A stretch of 64,000 nucleotides of DNA, from assembly GCF_004217135.1 (NCBI RefSeq), contig NZ_SHKK01000001.1:3844001-3908000 (forward strand). The letters run 5' to 3'. Below, piece by piece: positions 35,301 through 43,422 of this stretch (position 1 is the first letter of the stretch; each line of letters starts with the position of its first letter). Under the pieces are notes generated by a model. The model was not told the origin of the DNA. It did not search any database and saw only the letters and a program-made list of their open reading frames with translations. Both the position numbers and the translations under genes were made by a program. Source of the DNA: Micromonospora violae. GTDB lineage: Bacteria; Actinomycetota; Actinomycetes; Mycobacteriales; Micromonosporaceae.

Positions 35301-37335
35301 TGTCGGCGCGATGCCCGACCAGCCGGCCGCACCCGACCGCCGCGCCGAGGTCGAGGTCGACCCGCAGCCCTCGACCGCTTCCCTCGTCGAGGACGCCGAG
35401 CCGGTCGAGCACGACCCGACGGACGACCTCGCGCCACCCGACGAGCCGGCCGACGAGACGGGCACGGGCCTGCCGCAGGGCTCGCGGGTCGACGAAGGGC
35501 CGGGCGATGCCGCCCTGTCGGTCATGTCGTCGGACGAGCCGAACCCACCCATCTCCGCACCGCCGTTGGCGGCGCCAACCGCAGCACCGGTCTCCGCGCC
35601 ACCAGCGCCCGTCTCCGCGCCACCAGCGCCCGTCTCCGCACCGCCCGCCACGGCCGCAGCGCCCATCTCTGCTCCGCCAGCCCCGGCGCAGCCGTACTCC
35701 GCGGCACCGGTCTCCGCGCCACCAGCGCCCGTGTCCGCGCCACCAGCCGCAGCACCCGTGTCTGCGCCACCAGCGCCCGTGTCCGCACCACCAGCCGCAG
35801 CACCCGTGTCCGCGCCACCGACGCCCGTCTCCGCACCACCAGTGTCCGCAGTGCCCGTCTCCGCGCCGCCAGGCCCGACACCACCGCCCGCCACGGCACC
35901 GGTCTCCGGGCCACCGGCGTCGGTGGTGCCGACGTCCGGGGCACCCGCCCCGGTCGTACCTGGGCCGAGGACCGACCGGGAGAACGTGCCGGTGTCCGCG
36001 CCACCCGACGCACCGCCGCCGGTGGCCCGCCCGTCGCTGGCCGACCCGGGTGACCCGGAGCAGGTGCTGGCCGCGTACCGCTGGCGGTTGGACCCCGTCA
36101 CCCTGCGAGAGGATCTGACGGAGCCGGACGACCTGCGGGCCATCCGGCGACGACTGACCGAGAAGTTGGGTTCGGCGGTCGACAACCGCACCCGGGCCCG
36201 ACTGCTCAGCCTGCGGGCGGTCGCCTCGCGGATCCTCGGCGACCTGGACGACGCGCTGGCCGACGGGCGACTCGCCCTCACCTACGCCGAAGCCACCGGC
36301 GAGCTGCGCCGGACCGCGTTGGCCCAGGCCCGGCTGGCCCACGTGCTGCGTTGGCGCGGCGACTTCGCCGAGGCGGACCAACTCTTCGCCCAGGCCAACT
36401 CGGTCGAACTGCCCGACCGGTTGCGGGCCGCGCTGCACGAGCACGCCGGCCGGTCGTGTTACGACCAGGGACGGCTCATGGAGGCCTGCGCACACTTCGA
36501 GAAGGCACTCGACCTACGCGGCGCTGGCGACGCCGAACTGTTGGACCGGATCCGGGTGGCCCTCGACGCGGTCACCGTCCGGGCCGAGGCGGGCGGCTTC
36601 GGGCCGTACCCCCGGAGTCGGGACGAGGTGCTCGACCGGGACCGGCCCCCGTTGCCGGAGCGGGACGGGCCGCTGTGGGGTTACACCAGCCAGGACGGCG
36701 ACCTGGTCATCCCCGCCCGGTACGCCGAGGCGCAGCCGTTCCACGACGGGTTGGCCTGGGTGCGCCGACCGGACACCGACCGCTGGTCGCTGATCAACCT
36801 GCTGGGTACGACGGTGATCCCGCCGTCATTCCGGACCGCCCGTCCGTTCAGCGACGGCCTGGCCTGGGTGGTCGGCGAGGGCGGGTGGACGGCGATCGAC
36901 GCGACCGGCGCGGTGCAGGTCGCGCCCAACTTCGCCGAGGTACGACCGTTCCGGCGTGGGCTGGCCGCGGTACGGCGTGAGGGGTGGGGGGCGGTCGACC
37001 GGACCGGCCGGATCGTCGTGCCCACCCGCTACCACGGTTTCGTCACCGAGTTGGCCGACGGCCAGCAGGTCGACGGTTTCACCGACGAAGGGCTCGCCGT
37101 GGTCGACGTGGCGGGTCGGCGGGGCGTAGTGGACCGCACCGGCACCGTGCTGGTCCCGCCGACACACCCGATGCTGGTCATCCACCCGGTGGCGTTCCTG
37201 ATCGAGGGCGGCAACGGGCGGTGGGGTGCGCTGGACCGGCGCGGTCTGCCGCTCATCGACCCGGTGCACCGCGATCGCGCCGAGGTGCTGGAGGAGATCG
37301 ACCGGCTACTCATCGACGCCAACCCGATACTCTGA
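32338..37335 (+). CDS. Giant proline-rich TPR / WG-repeat protein
   Basis: 1,665 residues from the GTG at 32338; an in-frame ATG at 32488 (MNGRYTDRWPDPNEP) coupled to a mini-ORF is an equally good start. Residues up to about 1230 are disordered, Pro/Arg/Asp-rich, with short repeats: RPVSAAPVSPATPVHPGRD blocks near 560-600, and about seventeen [VI]SAPP units in two clusters near 920-960 and 1060-1180. Residues 1240-1410 are helical TPR-like (LLSLRAVASRILGDLDDALADG). The last 220 are WG-type beta repeats (LWGYTSQDGDLVIPARY, WTAIDATG, WGAVDRTG, WGALDRRG). There is no signal peptide or membrane helix. WG repeats usually bind partners; the protein looks like a cytoplasmic scaffold. Confidence 0.85.
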   Translation: MTTRERADASRPPGRGRRRPDAQRSPESDYGQLTPGENRPGGRVWRRARPMNGRYTDRWPDPNEPSWVVEPTTEWHPQFPGQRYPGDIGMPQQPPPRGRATATGRAEVPSLAPTRPDGTYLGRSWSDEPPAEQTPPGRSWVDDEPGDTPLYGRPRGDERSADPPTYGRPDSVDSRHYDHEPYRRPLPEPPRRDERRSSEPDRRTAWSDRRPADERAPAREAAWHRDQPTPERYDSRRPRPEPTERDRGYRGTPPVSPAPRPEPGWVAEPDDAPRRRGTPERPAAGYERHPADGYGVRPAREHDGRVTDGTDPWAPVDDRARYRADGYPDRAADDLRRPEQRYRADEGIGAAPAPNSGRGRRPDADLPDQPRLDDDRRRPDTDPHWQQPREAAARAEAYPDRRPREQARPDAYRENGYREDAPREDAYRQPRPQPGHRSDGSLPWPPPGPVRQDRTPDRTREPGHRTDPHRVPDPHRTTDPYRTTDPYRGAEPGSAPRPAARPERPPATPTRYDERQVRPAATAPPAAGRAMPVPPLSPERPVSPAPVSPGRDRPVSPATPVHPGRDRPVSAAPVSPATPVHPGRDRPVSAAPVSPATPERPVSPAAVPPAAPGRDRPVSAAPVSPASDRPVSGPPAARLRLEYLPAPVDPPGADERSDAPPGSGRRPLAEPPPASASRPTPPPRYTGPGNHPAGQRRGEEPGPDGRPAAGPLTGTPPTDRRPVSPDRPPTVERQYPADRPATPDRPGAPQRPYPPERPVPTMDARPPVAPPPTWQASGPPATRPAAPPADPTPAAPAAPTPASVQPPAEDVAPALPPAPGTPRRYVPPPAAEEPLAAVHEPDDVPGTRGPEAWFSPAQPAESDPGEPAPEHLSFDPTDGESTAGDPDLSDTPAVETSTAVTHPDVADEHASAPTPADAFAPVSAPPTHPVSAPPTHPISAPPTHPVSAPPTHPVSGASWLPVDDLDDDPRPVVDTGHVDGDQPVSGVPVGAMPDQPAAPDRRAEVEVDPQPSTASLVEDAEPVEHDPTDDLAPPDEPADETGTGLPQGSRVDEGPGDAALSVMSSDEPNPPISAPPLAAPTAAPVSAPPAPVSAPPAPVSAPPATAAAPISAPPAPAQPYSAAPVSAPPAPVSAPPAAAPVSAPPAPVSAPPAAAPVSAPPTPVSAPPVSAVPVSAPPGPTPPPATAPVSGPPASVVPTSGAPAPVVPGPRTDRENVPVSAPPDAPPPVARPSLADPGDPEQVLAAYRWRLDPVTLREDLTEPDDLRAIRRRLTEKLGSAVDNRTRARLLSLRAVASRILGDLDDALADGRLALTYAEATGELRRTALAQARLAHVLRWRGDFAEADQLFAQANSVELPDRLRAALHEHAGRSCYDQGRLMEACAHFEKALDLRGAGDAELLDRIRVALDAVTVRAEAGGFGPYPRSRDEVLDRDRPPLPERDGPLWGYTSQDGDLVIPARYAEAQPFHDGLAWVRRPDTDRWSLINLLGTTVIPPSFRTARPFSDGLAWVVGEGGWTAIDATGAVQVAPNFAEVRPFRRGLAAVRREGWGAVDRTGRIVVPTRYHGFVTELADGQQVDGFTDEGLAVVDVAGRRGVVDRTGTVLVPPTHPMLVIHPVAFLIEGGNGRWGALDRRGLPLIDPVHRDRAEVLEEIDRLLIDANPIL
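32348..32491 (+). CDS. Possible coupled mini-ORF at the start of the giant gene
   Basis: GTG 32348 has GAGGTG at a good 7-nt distance and opens a 47-codon frame (VSERTRAGHRGVAGG at the start) in a different frame from the giant ORF. Its TGA overlaps the ATG at 32488, which is in frame with the giant ORF. The beginning resembles the SERSER mini-ORF at 19575. If translated, the giant protein starts at 32488 rather than 32338; third-position GC does not decide. Confidence 0.3.
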   Translation: MSERTRAGHRGVAGGDRTPSGHPRATTDSSPPARIGPAAGCGDGLDR

Positions 37336-37367
37336 GCCACCGGTCGCCACTGGTGATCCACTAGAGC

Positions 37368-37373
37368 TAGGGT
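37368..37373 (+). promoter_or_regulatory. -10 box of a probable leaderless promoter
   Basis: TAGGGT lies 6 nt before the ATG at 37380; no Shine-Dalgarno. Confidence 0.5.
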
Positions 37374-37379
37374 CGGTAC

Positions 37380-38378
37380 ATGGAATTCCGACACCTGGGC
37401 CGCTCCGGCCTGATGGTCAGCGAGATCTCGTACGGCAACTGGATCACCCACGGTTCGCAGGTCGAAGAGGACGCCGCGTTCGCCTGCGTCCGGGCCGCTC
37501 TGGACGCGGGGATCACCACCTTCGACACCGCCGACGTGTACGCCGGCACCCGAGCCGAGGACGTGCTCGGCCGGGCGTTGCAGAACGAGCGCCGTGAGGG
37601 CCTGGAGATCTTCACCAAGGTCTACTGGCCGACCGGCCCCGGCCGCAACGACCGTGGCCTGTCCCGCAAGCACATCATGGAGTCGATCAACGGCTCGCTG
37701 CGCCGGCTGCGCACCGACTACGTGGACCTCTACCAGGCCCACCGCTACGACGGCGCCACCCCGCTGGAGGAGACGATGGAGGCGTTCGCCGACGTCGTCC
37801 ACTCCGGCAAGGCGCACTACATCGGCGTCTCCGAGTGGACCGCCGCCCAGCTGCGCGCCGCCCACCCGCTCGCCCGGGAGCTGCACATCCCGCTGGTCTC
37901 CAACCAGCCGCAGTACTCGATGCTCTGGCGGGTCATCGAGGCCGAGGTCGTGCCGGCCAGCGAGGAGCTGGGCATCGGGCAGATCGTCTGGTCGCCGATG
38001 GCGCAGGGCGTGCTCTCCGGCAAGTACCTGCCGGGCCAGCCGCCGCCGGCCGGTTCCCGCGCCACCGACGAGAAGTCGGGCGCGGGCTTCATCTCCCGGT
38101 TCATGAACGACGACGTGCTGACCCGGGTCCAGCAGCTCAAGCCCCTCGCCGAGCAGGCCGGGCTCAGCATGGCCCAGCTCGCCGTGGCGTGGGTGCTGCA
38201 GAACCCGAACGTCTCGTCGGCGATCATCGGTGCGTCCCGCCCGGAGCAGGTGCACGACAACGTGAAGGCGGCCGGCGTGAAGCTCGACGCCGACCTGCTC
38301 AAGGCGATCGACGCCATCATCGACCCGATCGTCGAGCGGGACCCGGCGAAGACCGAGTCCCCCGCGCAGCGTCCCTGA
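37380..38378 (+). CDS. Aldo/keto reductase (KvBeta/YghZ-like)
   Basis: 332 residues in the AKR barrel. The tetrad is visible: Asp and Tyr in FDTADVYAG near 48, Lys in IFTKVYW near 80, and His in YQAHRYD near 120. SNQPQYSML, SPMAQGVLSGKY and the C-terminal IIGASRPEQV NADP-binding stretch are as in voltage-gated potassium channel beta-like AKRs. It reduces aldehydes or methylglyoxal-type carbonyls with NADPH; the substrate is unknown. It is a single-gene unit ending at a hairpin. Confidence 0.92.
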   Translation: MEFRHLGRSGLMVSEISYGNWITHGSQVEEDAAFACVRAALDAGITTFDTADVYAGTRAEDVLGRALQNERREGLEIFTKVYWPTGPGRNDRGLSRKHIMESINGSLRRLRTDYVDLYQAHRYDGATPLEETMEAFADVVHSGKAHYIGVSEWTAAQLRAAHPLARELHIPLVSNQPQYSMLWRVIEAEVVPASEELGIGQIVWSPMAQGVLSGKYLPGQPPPAGSRATDEKSGAGFISRFMNDDVLTRVQQLKPLAEQAGLSMAQLAVAWVLQNPNVSSAIIGASRPEQVHDNVKAAGVKLDADLLKAIDAIIDPIVERDPAKTESPAQRP

Positions 38379-38385
38379 CACAGCT

Positions 38386-38425
38386 CCGGCCCGGTCAGCG
38401 CGACGATTCGCGCCGACCGGGCCGG
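38386..38425. terminator. Bidirectional hairpin terminator
   Basis: CCGGCCCGGTC pairs with GACCGGGCCGG, with a GCGCG/CGCGC inner stem, between the AKR and site-2 protease genes. A 23-bp direct repeat (GGCCGGTGTGGTCAGCTCAGCCC) starts at its right end, at 38420 and 38451. Confidence 0.75.
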
Positions 38426-38465
38426 TGTGGTCAGCTCAGCCCGTCTCCAGGCCGGTGTGGTCAGC

Positions 38466-39263
38466 TCAGCCCTGCCAGAAGCGGACCAGATCCAGGCCGG
38501 TGGCGTAGAGCCACGAGGGCAGACCGAGCAGGTCACCGACCGCGAAGACCGCGTCGAAGAACCAGCCGCCGATGCGCGGGTTCCACAGCAGCGCGAAGAG
38601 CAGGATGAAGCCGTACGGCGCGAACAGGTCGTACATCTTGCGCCACTGCGGGTTGAGCCACGGCTGGATCATGTTGCCGCCGTCCAGGCCGGGCACCGGC
38701 AGCAGGTTCAGCACACTGGCGGTGAGCTGGAGGAAGGCGAGCAACGCCACCCCGGCCCAGAACTCCACGGGACCACCCGACTGGGTGCCCAACCGCACCG
38801 CCGCCACCAGCACCACCGTGAACACCACGTTGGTGGCCGGGCCGGCGAGGCTGACCAGGGTGTGCCGCAGTCGACCCGGGATGGAGTGCCGGTCCACCCA
38901 GACCGCGCCGCCCGGCAGGCCGATGCCGCCGAGCAGCACCACCACCACCGGCAGCACGATCGACAGCAACGGGTGGGTGTACTTGAACGGGTTGAGCGTC
39001 AGGTAGCCGCGATGGGCGATGTCCCGGTCACCGGCCCGGTAGGCCACCACCGCGTGGGCGTACTCGTGCAGGCAGAGCGACACCAGCCAGCCCGACACCA
39101 CGAAGAGGAAGACGGTGAACCGGACGCTGCCGTACCCGTTCCAGGTCAACACCCCGCTGACCGCGAACAGCGCGACCAGGCCGAGGAAGACCGGGCTGGG
39201 CCGGAACGCCGCCTTGGGAACGCCGAGGACCAGCCCGTCGCCGCCCGGCCGGTCGTAGGCCAT
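38466..39263 (-). CDS. Site-2 protease family (M50) membrane metallopeptidase
   Basis: 265 residues with about six membrane helices. The zinc site is CLHEYAHAVVAY near 63 (HExxH), and the third ligand Asp is in NLLPVPGLDGGN near 195, the M50 arrangement. No PDZ or CBS domain is present, so it is a minimal Rip-like S2P that may cut membrane regulators or anti-sigma factors. The ATG at 39263 overlaps the TGA of the preceding small gene (TGATG), so the two are coupled. Confidence 0.9.
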   Translation of the reverse strand: MAYDRPGGDGLVLGVPKAAFRPSPVFLGLVALFAVSGVLTWNGYGSVRFTVFLFVVSGWLVSLCLHEYAHAVVAYRAGDRDIAHRGYLTLNPFKYTHPLLSIVLPVVVVLLGGIGLPGGAVWVDRHSIPGRLRHTLVSLAGPATNVVFTVVLVAAVRLGTQSGGPVEFWAGVALLAFLQLTASVLNLLPVPGLDGGNMIQPWLNPQWRKMYDLFAPYGFILLFALLWNPRIGGWFFDAVFAVGDLLGLPSWLYATGLDLVRFWQG

Positions 39264-39463
39264 CACTCGGCCGTGGGCAGCAGACTCATCCGGTACTCCA
39301 CCCGGTCGTCCTCCACGAGCGCGACCGAGGTGACGCCGGACGCCGCGAGCTCCCGCCAGGTCTGACCGATCCAGGATTCGGCGTCGGCCTGGCTCCCGAA
39401 CGACTCCGCCGGTCCCTCGACCGTCTGGCCGTCCGTGCCCTCGTACCGCCAGCTCCACGCCAT
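39263..39463 (-). CDS. Small hypothetical protein coupled to the S2P gene
   Basis: 66 residues from ATG 39463 with a GGGGAG site. It is Trp- and Glu-rich (MAWSWRYEGTDG, DAESWIGQTWREL) with an alpha/beta pattern and ends LLPTAE. It is soluble, with no Cys or signal. Similar short proteins are common in actinobacteria, but I know no function. Its stop overlaps the start of the site-2 protease gene, so the products are made together. Confidence 0.78.
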   Translation of the reverse strand: MAWSWRYEGTDGQTVEGPAESFGSQADAESWIGQTWRELAASGVTSVALVEDDRVEYRMSLLPTAE

Positions 39464-39598
39464 GCCGCGTCTCCCCTCGCCGCTGAAGTCCCCGTGGGAC
39501 GAACCCTCGCCAGCGTAGTCGGCCCGGCGCGCAACGGCGCTCGCTCGCCCCGGCGGACGCCTCCCCCGGGGTGCATCAACCCGATTGCCCTCGGCCGG

Positions 39599-39604
39599 TA
39601 CGGT
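39599..39604 (+). promoter_or_regulatory. -10 box of a probable leaderless promoter
   Basis: TACGGT lies 6 nt before the GTG at 39611 of the kinase gene; no Shine-Dalgarno. Confidence 0.45.
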
Positions 39605-39610
39605 GGCCCG

Positions 39611-41443
39611 GTGTTGACACGGGGAGTGCTGCTCGGCGAACGGTACCGGCTGGGCGAGCGGGTGGCGACGGGTGGGATGGGCGCGGTCTGGCGTGGCACG
39701 GACGTGCTGCTGGAACGCGAGGTCGCGGTGAAGGTGCTGCTGCCGTCGCTGGTCGCCGACCCGGAGTTCACCGCCCGGTTCCGGGCCGAGGCGCGGATGT
39801 TGGCCGCGCTGCGGCACCCGGGCGTGGTCCCGGTGCACGACGTGGGGCAGGCCGCGCTCGACGACGGCAGCCGGGTCGACTACCTGGTGATGGAGTACGT
39901 CGAGGGCGAGCCGTTGTCCGCCCGGGTGCGCGCGGTGGGCCGGCTGGATCCGGCCACCACCATGTCGGTGCTGGCCCAGGCCGCGGACGCGCTGCACACC
40001 GCCCACCGCGCCGGCATCGTGCACCGGGACGTGAAGCCGGGCAACCTGCTGCTCACCGCCGACGGCCGGGTGGTGCTGGTCGACTTCGGCATCGCCCGCT
40101 CCCGCGACATGGCCGGGCTCACCGCCGCGAACATGGTGCTCGGCACCGCCTCGTACATGTCCCCGGAGCAGGCCACCGGGCAGCCGGTCTCGGCCGCCAC
40201 CGACATCTACGCGCTCGGCGCGGTGGCGTACTTCTGTCTTGCCGGGCAGCCGCCCTTCCACGGTGACAACCCGCTCGCGGTGGCGCTGCGGCACGCCCAG
40301 GAGGACCCGGCGGCGCTGCCGGCGGACACTCCGCCGGCGGTCGCCGCCGTGGTGGCCCGGGCGCTGGCGAAGCGCCCGGAGGAGCGTTTCGGCAGCGCCG
40401 CCGAGTTGGCCGCTGCCGCCGCCGATGCCCGTGACTCGACCCTGGCGAGCATCCCGGTCTCGGCCCGCCCGCCGTGGGCGTTGGCCGCGCCCACCCCGTC
40501 CGCCGGGCCGGTCCCCGCCACGCCCGTCCCCGCCACGCCCGTCCCCGCGACGCCGGTCGCGGTGCCGCCGGTCGCGGTGCCGCCGCCCGCCAGGCCGGTC
40601 CCCGCGCCGCCGGTCCCGGCCACGCCGCCCGCCGGGTCGGTGTCGGCGGGGCCCGCCGCTCCGCGCCCGCCGGCGAACGTCGCGGCCGAACCGACGACCG
40701 AGCCGAGGCCGACCCGGGAGGACACGCTCCAGAGCGGGCCGGCGGGCCGACTGCGTCCGCTGCTGCTCGGCGCCGGCGCGGTCGTCCTCGTCGCGCTGGT
40801 CGTCACGGTGGCCGTGGTGGCGCTGCGACCGCAAGCGGGACCGAGTTCGACCGACCAGCCACCCGTGCTGGCCGGCGAGTCGACGGCGGCCACCGACGGC
40901 GCGCTGCCGCCCGCGGGCACGACCGCCGCCGAGCCGCCCAGCGCAACGCCGGGCGTCACCCGGACCGCGACAGCCGACCCGACCGGCTCCCCTGCCGGCG
41001 CGACGACCAGCAGCGACCCCACCCGCGGCACGACGCCGGGCGACACACCGACCGGTACGGCCAGCAGCCGACCGACGCCCACCCGTACCCCGTCGAGCCG
41101 GCCCAACCCGTACACGGCCGCGCAGGCGTGCGGCAGCGGCTACCAGGTGATCGACTCGGCGACGCTGACCAGTGGTGACGGGCAGCGCAAGGGCCGGGTC
41201 TACCTGCTGTACCACGCGGGCACCGGCGCCAACTGCGTCGTCACCCTCAAGGACACCGCGGTCGGCACGAAGACGGCGGCCTCGGCGTACCTGGAGGTGC
41301 AGGGTCGGGCGCGCAGCACCGACAGCGGGTCCTTCGACTACTACGCCGGGCCGGTCAAGGCCAACGCCGCCGGGACGTGCGTCAAGTGGGGCGGCTCCAC
41401 CGGCGGAGTCAGTTACGGCAGCACGTTCGAGCACTGCGACTGA
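39611..41443 (+). CDS. Membrane Ser/Thr protein kinase with SapA-like outer domain
   Basis: 610 residues from GTG 39611. Residues 8-270 are a Hanks-type kinase: glycine loop RVATGGMGAVW, VAVKVL Lys, HRDVKPGN, VDFGIA, and ASYMSPEQ for the activation segment end. A Pro/Ala/Val linker (about 285-370, PVPATPVPATPV repeats) leads to one membrane helix near 385-410. Outside is a Ser/Thr/Pro-rich stalk and a final 110-residue domain (ACGSGYQVID, YYAGPV, CVKWGG, FEHCD). That domain resembles the spore-associated protein SapA of Streptomyces as I remember it. The kinase is likely active; the outer domain probably senses a cell-surface signal. Confidence 0.88.
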   Translation: MLTRGVLLGERYRLGERVATGGMGAVWRGTDVLLEREVAVKVLLPSLVADPEFTARFRAEARMLAALRHPGVVPVHDVGQAALDDGSRVDYLVMEYVEGEPLSARVRAVGRLDPATTMSVLAQAADALHTAHRAGIVHRDVKPGNLLLTADGRVVLVDFGIARSRDMAGLTAANMVLGTASYMSPEQATGQPVSAATDIYALGAVAYFCLAGQPPFHGDNPLAVALRHAQEDPAALPADTPPAVAAVVARALAKRPEERFGSAAELAAAAADARDSTLASIPVSARPPWALAAPTPSAGPVPATPVPATPVPATPVAVPPVAVPPPARPVPAPPVPATPPAGSVSAGPAAPRPPANVAAEPTTEPRPTREDTLQSGPAGRLRPLLLGAGAVVLVALVVTVAVVALRPQAGPSSTDQPPVLAGESTAATDGALPPAGTTAAEPPSATPGVTRTATADPTGSPAGATTSSDPTRGTTPGDTPTGTASSRPTPTRTPSSRPNPYTAAQACGSGYQVIDSATLTSGDGQRKGRVYLLYHAGTGANCVVTLKDTAVGTKTAASAYLEVQGRARSTDSGSFDYYAGPVKANAAGTCVKWGGSTGGVSYGSTFEHCD

Positions 41444-41490
41444 ACGACCGTGAGCGCCGGGCCGGCACGCACCACAACCCCGGGCGGCCT

Positions 41491-41496
41491 TAAGGT
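41491..41496 (+). promoter_or_regulatory. -10 box of a probable leaderless promoter
   Basis: TAAGGT lies 6 nt before the ATG of the cobU-cobT gene. No cobalamin riboswitch is visible in the 59-bp gap. Confidence 0.5.
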
Positions 41497-41502
41497 ACGG
41501 GC

Positions 41503-43422
41503 ATGTCCGTAGACGGGTGGAACACGGTCCTGGTGCTCGGCGGTATCCGGTCCGGCAAGTCCGAGTTCGCCGAGTCCCTGGTCACCGACGCGCCGGTGGT
41601 CCGCTACGTCGCCACCGCGCCCGAGGGCGACCCGGAGGACACCGAGTGGGCGACCCGGCTGGCGGCGCACCGCGCCCGGCGGCCGGGCAGCTGGACCACC
41701 GAGGAGACCGCCGCGGACCCGCGCCGGCTGGCCGACGTGCTCGCCTCCGCCGAGCCCACCGAGACGTTGCTCGTCGACGACCTGGGCGGCTGGGTGACGG
41801 TGCTGCTCGACCCTGACCACCAGCCCGCCGACGACGTGGCGACGATCGCCGAGCTGGCCGAGGCGATCCGCGGTTGTGCCGCCCGGGTGGTGCTGGTGAG
41901 CCCCGAGGTGGGGTTGTCGCTGGTGCCGACCACGCCGCTGGGCCGGGCGTTCACCGACGCGCTGGGCGCGGCCAACCGCGCGGTCGCCGACGCCTGCGAC
42001 GCGGTGGTGCTGGTCGTCGCCGGTCAGCCGGTCTGGCTGAAGCCGGCCGCCACCGCGACCGCCAGCGCCACCGCGACCGGACCGGCCGCCCGCGCCACCG
42101 CTACCGCACCGGTGGTGGCGAGCCTGGCCGACGCCGAGCCGACCCCCGAGGTGCAGCTGCCTGACGTGCTGACCCACACCCCCGCGGCCACCCCGGCCCC
42201 GGAGTCGGGCAACCCGTGGGCCGCACCGACCATGGCGCTGCCGATGGTGGCCACCGGGCTGGTCATCCAGCCCGGCATGGAGCTGCCGATGCCCGACGAG
42301 TACGCCGGCCCGCAGGCGGTGGACCGGCTGGCCACACTGGACGTACCGGGTGCCGGGTTGGGCGTGCTGGACCGGGTGGTGGGCTTCGCCGCCGCCACCC
42401 AGGGCACCTCCACCCCCACCGCCTGGGGTTCGGTGCGGGTGCTGCTGCTGCACGGCGACCACGCCGGCGGGGCGGCAGCCGGCACGGTCGCCGGCGAGTC
42501 GGCGCGCCGCGCCGCGCAGGCCCGCGCCGGTCGGGGCGCGTTGGCACGGTTGGCCGCCGAGAGTGGTGCCAGCCTCCAGGTGGTGGACGCTCCGGCCTCC
42601 GCGCCGATCGAGGGCCAGCCGGCCCTCACGCCGGAGCAGGTGGAGTCCGCGCTGCGGTACGGCTGGCGGTTGGCGGAGCAGGCCGCCGACGCCGGCGTTG
42701 AGCTGCTGGTGCTCGGGGCGTGCGGCGCCGGCACCGAGGCGGCGGCCGCGGCGGTGCTCGCGGCGACCGCGGGCGCGGAGCCGCCCGCCGTGCTGGGCCG
42801 GGTGATCACCGAGTCCGGCGAGATCGACGACGCGGCCTGGATGGTCCGCTGCGCGGCGGTCCGCGACGCGCTGCACCGCACCCGACGCTCGTCGCGCGGG
42901 GCCAAGGACATCCTCGCCGAGTTGGGCGGCGGCGACATCGCCGTGGCCACCGGCGTGCTGCTCGGCGCCACCGCCCGCCGGGTGCCGGTGCTGCTCGACG
43001 GGCCGGTCGGGCTGGCCGCCGGCATGGTGAGCCGGGACCTGGCCGGGCAGGCCCGGCACTGGTGTCTGCTGGCCGACCACGGTGGGCACCCGGCCGTGCG
43101 GCTCGCCGCCGACGTGCTGGGTCTCACCCCGCTGCTCGACCTGCGACTGGATCTCGGCGAGGGCGCGAACGCGCTGGTCGCGCTGCCGCTGCTGCGCTCG
43201 GTGCTGGCGCTGTCCGCCGCGCTGCCGGTGCACCCGTCACTGGGCGGTGGGGACGAGACCGACCCGGCGGCCGTCGACGAGCCGGAGTCCACCGACCCGA
43301 GCTACGCCGACCCGGAGCTCGGTGAGCCCGAGCCGGACTTCGCCGAGCCGGAGCCGGCCGGGCCGGGCCCGGCCAGCACCGAGGTGGACGAGCAGCCGGC
43401 GTCGGGCTGGCGTGCCGGCTGA
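41503..43422 (+). CDS. cobU-cobT: CobU-CobT fusion (nucleotide loop assembly of cobalamin)
   Basis: 639 residues. Residues 1-185 are CobU/CobP (adenosylcobinamide kinase and guanylyltransferase): P-loop GGIRSGKSEF near 15, the VRYVATAP strand, HRARRPGSW with the guanylylated-His region. An Ala/Thr/Pro linker follows to about 265. Residues 280-590 resemble CobT (dimethylbenzimidazole phosphoribosyltransferase): LHGDHAGG, ELGGGDIAVATGVLLGA, VLLDG, HGGHPAV and LDLRLDLGEGANAL with the catalytic Glu. The usual GEMGIGNTT motif is replaced by LVLGACGAGTEAA. The tail is acidic. The stop lies 11 bp inside cobS. Confidence 0.85.
   Translation: MSVDGWNTVLVLGGIRSGKSEFAESLVTDAPVVRYVATAPEGDPEDTEWATRLAAHRARRPGSWTTEETAADPRRLADVLASAEPTETLLVDDLGGWVTVLLDPDHQPADDVATIAELAEAIRGCAARVVLVSPEVGLSLVPTTPLGRAFTDALGAANRAVADACDAVVLVVAGQPVWLKPAATATASATATGPAARATATAPVVASLADAEPTPEVQLPDVLTHTPAATPAPESGNPWAAPTMALPMVATGLVIQPGMELPMPDEYAGPQAVDRLATLDVPGAGLGVLDRVVGFAAATQGTSTPTAWGSVRVLLLHGDHAGGAAAGTVAGESARRAAQARAGRGALARLAAESGASLQVVDAPASAPIEGQPALTPEQVESALRYGWRLAEQAADAGVELLVLGACGAGTEAAAAAVLAATAGAEPPAVLGRVITESGEIDDAAWMVRCAAVRDALHRTRRSSRGAKDILAELGGGDIAVATGVLLGATARRVPVLLDGPVGLAAGMVSRDLAGQARHWCLLADHGGHPAVRLAADVLGLTPLLDLRLDLGEGANALVALPLLRSVLALSAALPVHPSLGGGDETDPAAVDEPESTDPSYADPELGEPEPDFAEPEPAGPGPASTEVDEQPASGWRAG

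Noticed and set aside
41444..41502. Cobalamin riboswitch upstream of the cob genes
   Set aside because: The gap is only 59 bp, with a -10 box near the ATG and no B12-box-like sequence.
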